This document shows positions 62,897-64,000 of a stretch of 64,000 bases of DNA, piece after piece. Each line of letters opens with the position of its first letter. Position 1 is the first letter of the stretch. The stretch covers positions 1,178,001 to 1,242,000 of the forward strand of contig NZ_JAAIVF010000001.1 of assembly GCF_029589495.1 (NCBI RefSeq), in the 5' to 3' direction. The notes beneath the pieces are model-generated. The model had not been told where the DNA came from and searched no databases. It saw nothing but the letters and a program-made list of their open reading frames with translations. The stretch is from Speluncibacter jeojiensis. GTDB taxonomy: Bacteria; Actinomycetota; Actinomycetes; Mycobacteriales; Mycobacteriaceae. Both the position numbers and the translations under genes were made by a program.

Positions 62897-64000
62897 CACC
62901 GGTCACCCGCATTCGCCGCCCGGAACCGGCGCAGCCGCAGGCTGTTGCTGACCACGAACACCGAACTGAAGGCCATTGCGGCGCCGGCGATCAGCGGGTT
63001 GAGCAGCCCCAGTGCCGCCAGCGGCAGCGCCGCGACGTTGTAGGCGAAGGCCCAGAACAGGTTTCCCTTGATGGTCCGCAGCGTCGACCGGGACAGCCGG
63101 ATCGCGTCGGCCGCCGCGCGCAGATCGCCACGCACCAGCGTCAGGTCGGAGGCCTCGATCGCCACGTCGCTGCCTGTGCCCATCGCCAGGCCGAGGTCGG
63201 CCTGGGCCAGCGCGGCCGCGTCGTTGACACCGTCACCGACCATCGCGACCGTGCGGCCCTGCGCCTGCAGGCGCTTGACCGCGTCGACCTTGTCGGCCGG
63301 CAGCACCTCGGCGATGACGTCGTCGGCATCGATGCCGACGCGCTCCGCGACCGACCGCGCCGCCCGGGTGTTGTCGCCGGTGAGCAGGACCGGGCGCAGG
63401 CCCAGCGCACGGAACTGTGCGATCGCCTCCGCGGAGGTGGACTTGATCGTGTCCGCCACGACCAGCACGCCGCGCACCGCGCCGTCCCAGGCCGCCCAGA
63501 CCGGCGTCTTGCCCTGCGCCTCGGCTTCGTCGGCCACGTCGATCAGTTCCTGCGGCGCGAGTAGCGACCACTCGTCGGCGAGCCAGCCCCGCCGGCCGAC
63601 CAGCACCGCGTGCCCGTCGACGACGCCGGAGACGCCGCGACCGTCGTGGTTGCTGAAGTCGGCGACCGGCGCGAGCGCCGAATCAGATCCCGCGCCCTCC
63701 TGGGCGGCGGACGCGATCGCCTGGGCAATCGGGTGCTCGGAGGCGTGCTCGACCGCGCCGGACAGCCGGAGCAGTTCGTCACGGTCGACGTCCGCGGCCG
63801 CGTGCACCGACTGCAGGCTCATCTTCCCGGTGGTCACCGTGCCGGTCTTGTCCAGCACGATGGTGTCGACCTGCCGGGTCGACTCCAGCACCTGCGGGCC
63901 CTTGATCAGGATGCCCAGCTGGGCGCCGCGGCCGGTGCCGACCATCAGCGCGGTCGGGGTGGCCAGGCCGAGTGCACACGGGCAGGCGATGATCAGCACG
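62896..64000 (-). CDS. Copper-translocating P-type ATPase (5' part outside window)
   Basis: The C-terminal 368 codons of a P1B-type heavy-metal ATPase. Visible: the membrane metal-site motif CPC in ACPCALGLATPTALMVG, phosphorylation motif LDKTGTVTTG, HASEHPIAQAI (the HP locus), GDNTRAA, GDGVNDAAALAQADLG and two C-terminal helices ending SNSLRLRRF. CPC and the coupled multicopper oxidase point to Cu(I) export. The N-terminal metal-binding domain and first helices are past the right edge; the frame is open there. Confidence 0.93.
   Translation of the reverse strand, partial: VLIIACPCALGLATPTALMVGTGRGAQLGILIKGPQVLESTRQVDTIVLDKTGTVTTGKMSLQSVHAAADVDRDELLRLSGAVEHASEHPIAQAIASAAQEGAGSDSALAPVADFSNHDGRGVSGVVDGHAVLVGRRGWLADEWSLLAPQELIDVADEAEAQGKTPVWAAWDGAVRGVLVVADTIKSTSAEAIAQFRALGLRPVLLTGDNTRAARSVAERVGIDADDVIAEVLPADKVDAVKRLQAQGRTVAMVGDGVNDAAALAQADLGLAMGTGSDVAIEASDLTLVRGDLRAAADAIRLSRSTLRTIKGNLFWAFAYNVAALPLAALGLLNPLIAGAAMAFSSVFVVSNSLRLRRFRAANAGDR

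Overview
The window is a high-GC actinobacterial chromosome segment. Several genes together point to a mycolic-acid bacterium (Rhodococcus, Nocardia or Gordonia type): two wax ester synthase/diacylglycerol acyltransferases (WS/DGAT), an acyl-ACP desaturase, a DosR/DosS-like pair, a resuscitation-promoting-factor-like secreted protein, an L,D-transpeptidase, split LigC/LigD-polymerase genes, an Actinobacteria-type CtaD, a DUF222/HNH (13E12-type) protein and a broken mycolic acid cyclopropane synthase. I cannot fix the genus from the sequence alone.

Layout. (1) 1-3.4 kb, minus strand: the N-terminal part of dnaX, then a TetR regulator and a TauD-type dioxygenase in one operon behind a clear palindromic operator. 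(2) 3.4-12.3 kb, plus strand: a transport and hydrolysis block of two near-duplicate MFS transporters that share upstream operator sequence, a GH13 glucosidase between them, then an arylsulfatase and a lipoprotein substrate-binding protein. (3) 12.3-21.5 kb: a metallophosphoesterase, a 5'-truncated cyclopropane synthase, and a minus-strand unit of alkB followed by two very large Ser/Thr kinase-ATPase regulators, only one of which keeps its LuxR DNA-binding end. (4) 21.5-28.1 kb: about 1.3 kb with no convincing gene, an alpha/beta hydrolase, the Rpf-like protein, and four neighbouring GAF-based signalling proteins (three ANTAR, one STAS). (5) 28.4-37.4 kb: lipid genes (WS/DGAT plus a coupled small membrane protein, a second WS/DGAT divergent from an HSL-type esterase), a winged-helix AlkZ-like protein, a DEAD-box helicase and an L,D-transpeptidase.

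(6) 37.4-44.6 kb: three genes of the Wadjet plasmid-defence family, jetA-jetB-jetC, tightly coupled. The fourth gene, jetD (the nuclease), is not in the window. (7) 44.6-50.1 kb: acyl-ACP desaturase, a DosR-like regulator and a DosS-like sensor arranged tail to tail, and ctaD, with DosR-box-like sequences in both flanking promoter regions. (8) 50.3-53.7 kb: the DUF222/HNH protein and a decayed TetR/MFS efflux pair. (9) 53.7-60.8 kb: LigD-type polymerase and LigC-type ligase; CorA, a LON-domain protein and a small helical protein in one overlapping operon; a GlcD-type FAD oxidase; a DUF998-like membrane protein. (10) 60.8-64 kb: thioredoxin behind a CsoR/CstR-like inverted repeat, then a multicopper oxidase and a copper-type P1B ATPase that overlap and run off the right edge.

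Common themes are storage and oxidation of hydrocarbons and lipids (alkB, WS/DGAT, esterase, desaturase), redox and dormancy control (DosRS, ctaD, Rpf), copper handling, and genome defence. No rRNA or tRNA gene and no CRISPR array was seen. All domain assignments come from reading motifs by eye, without database searches.
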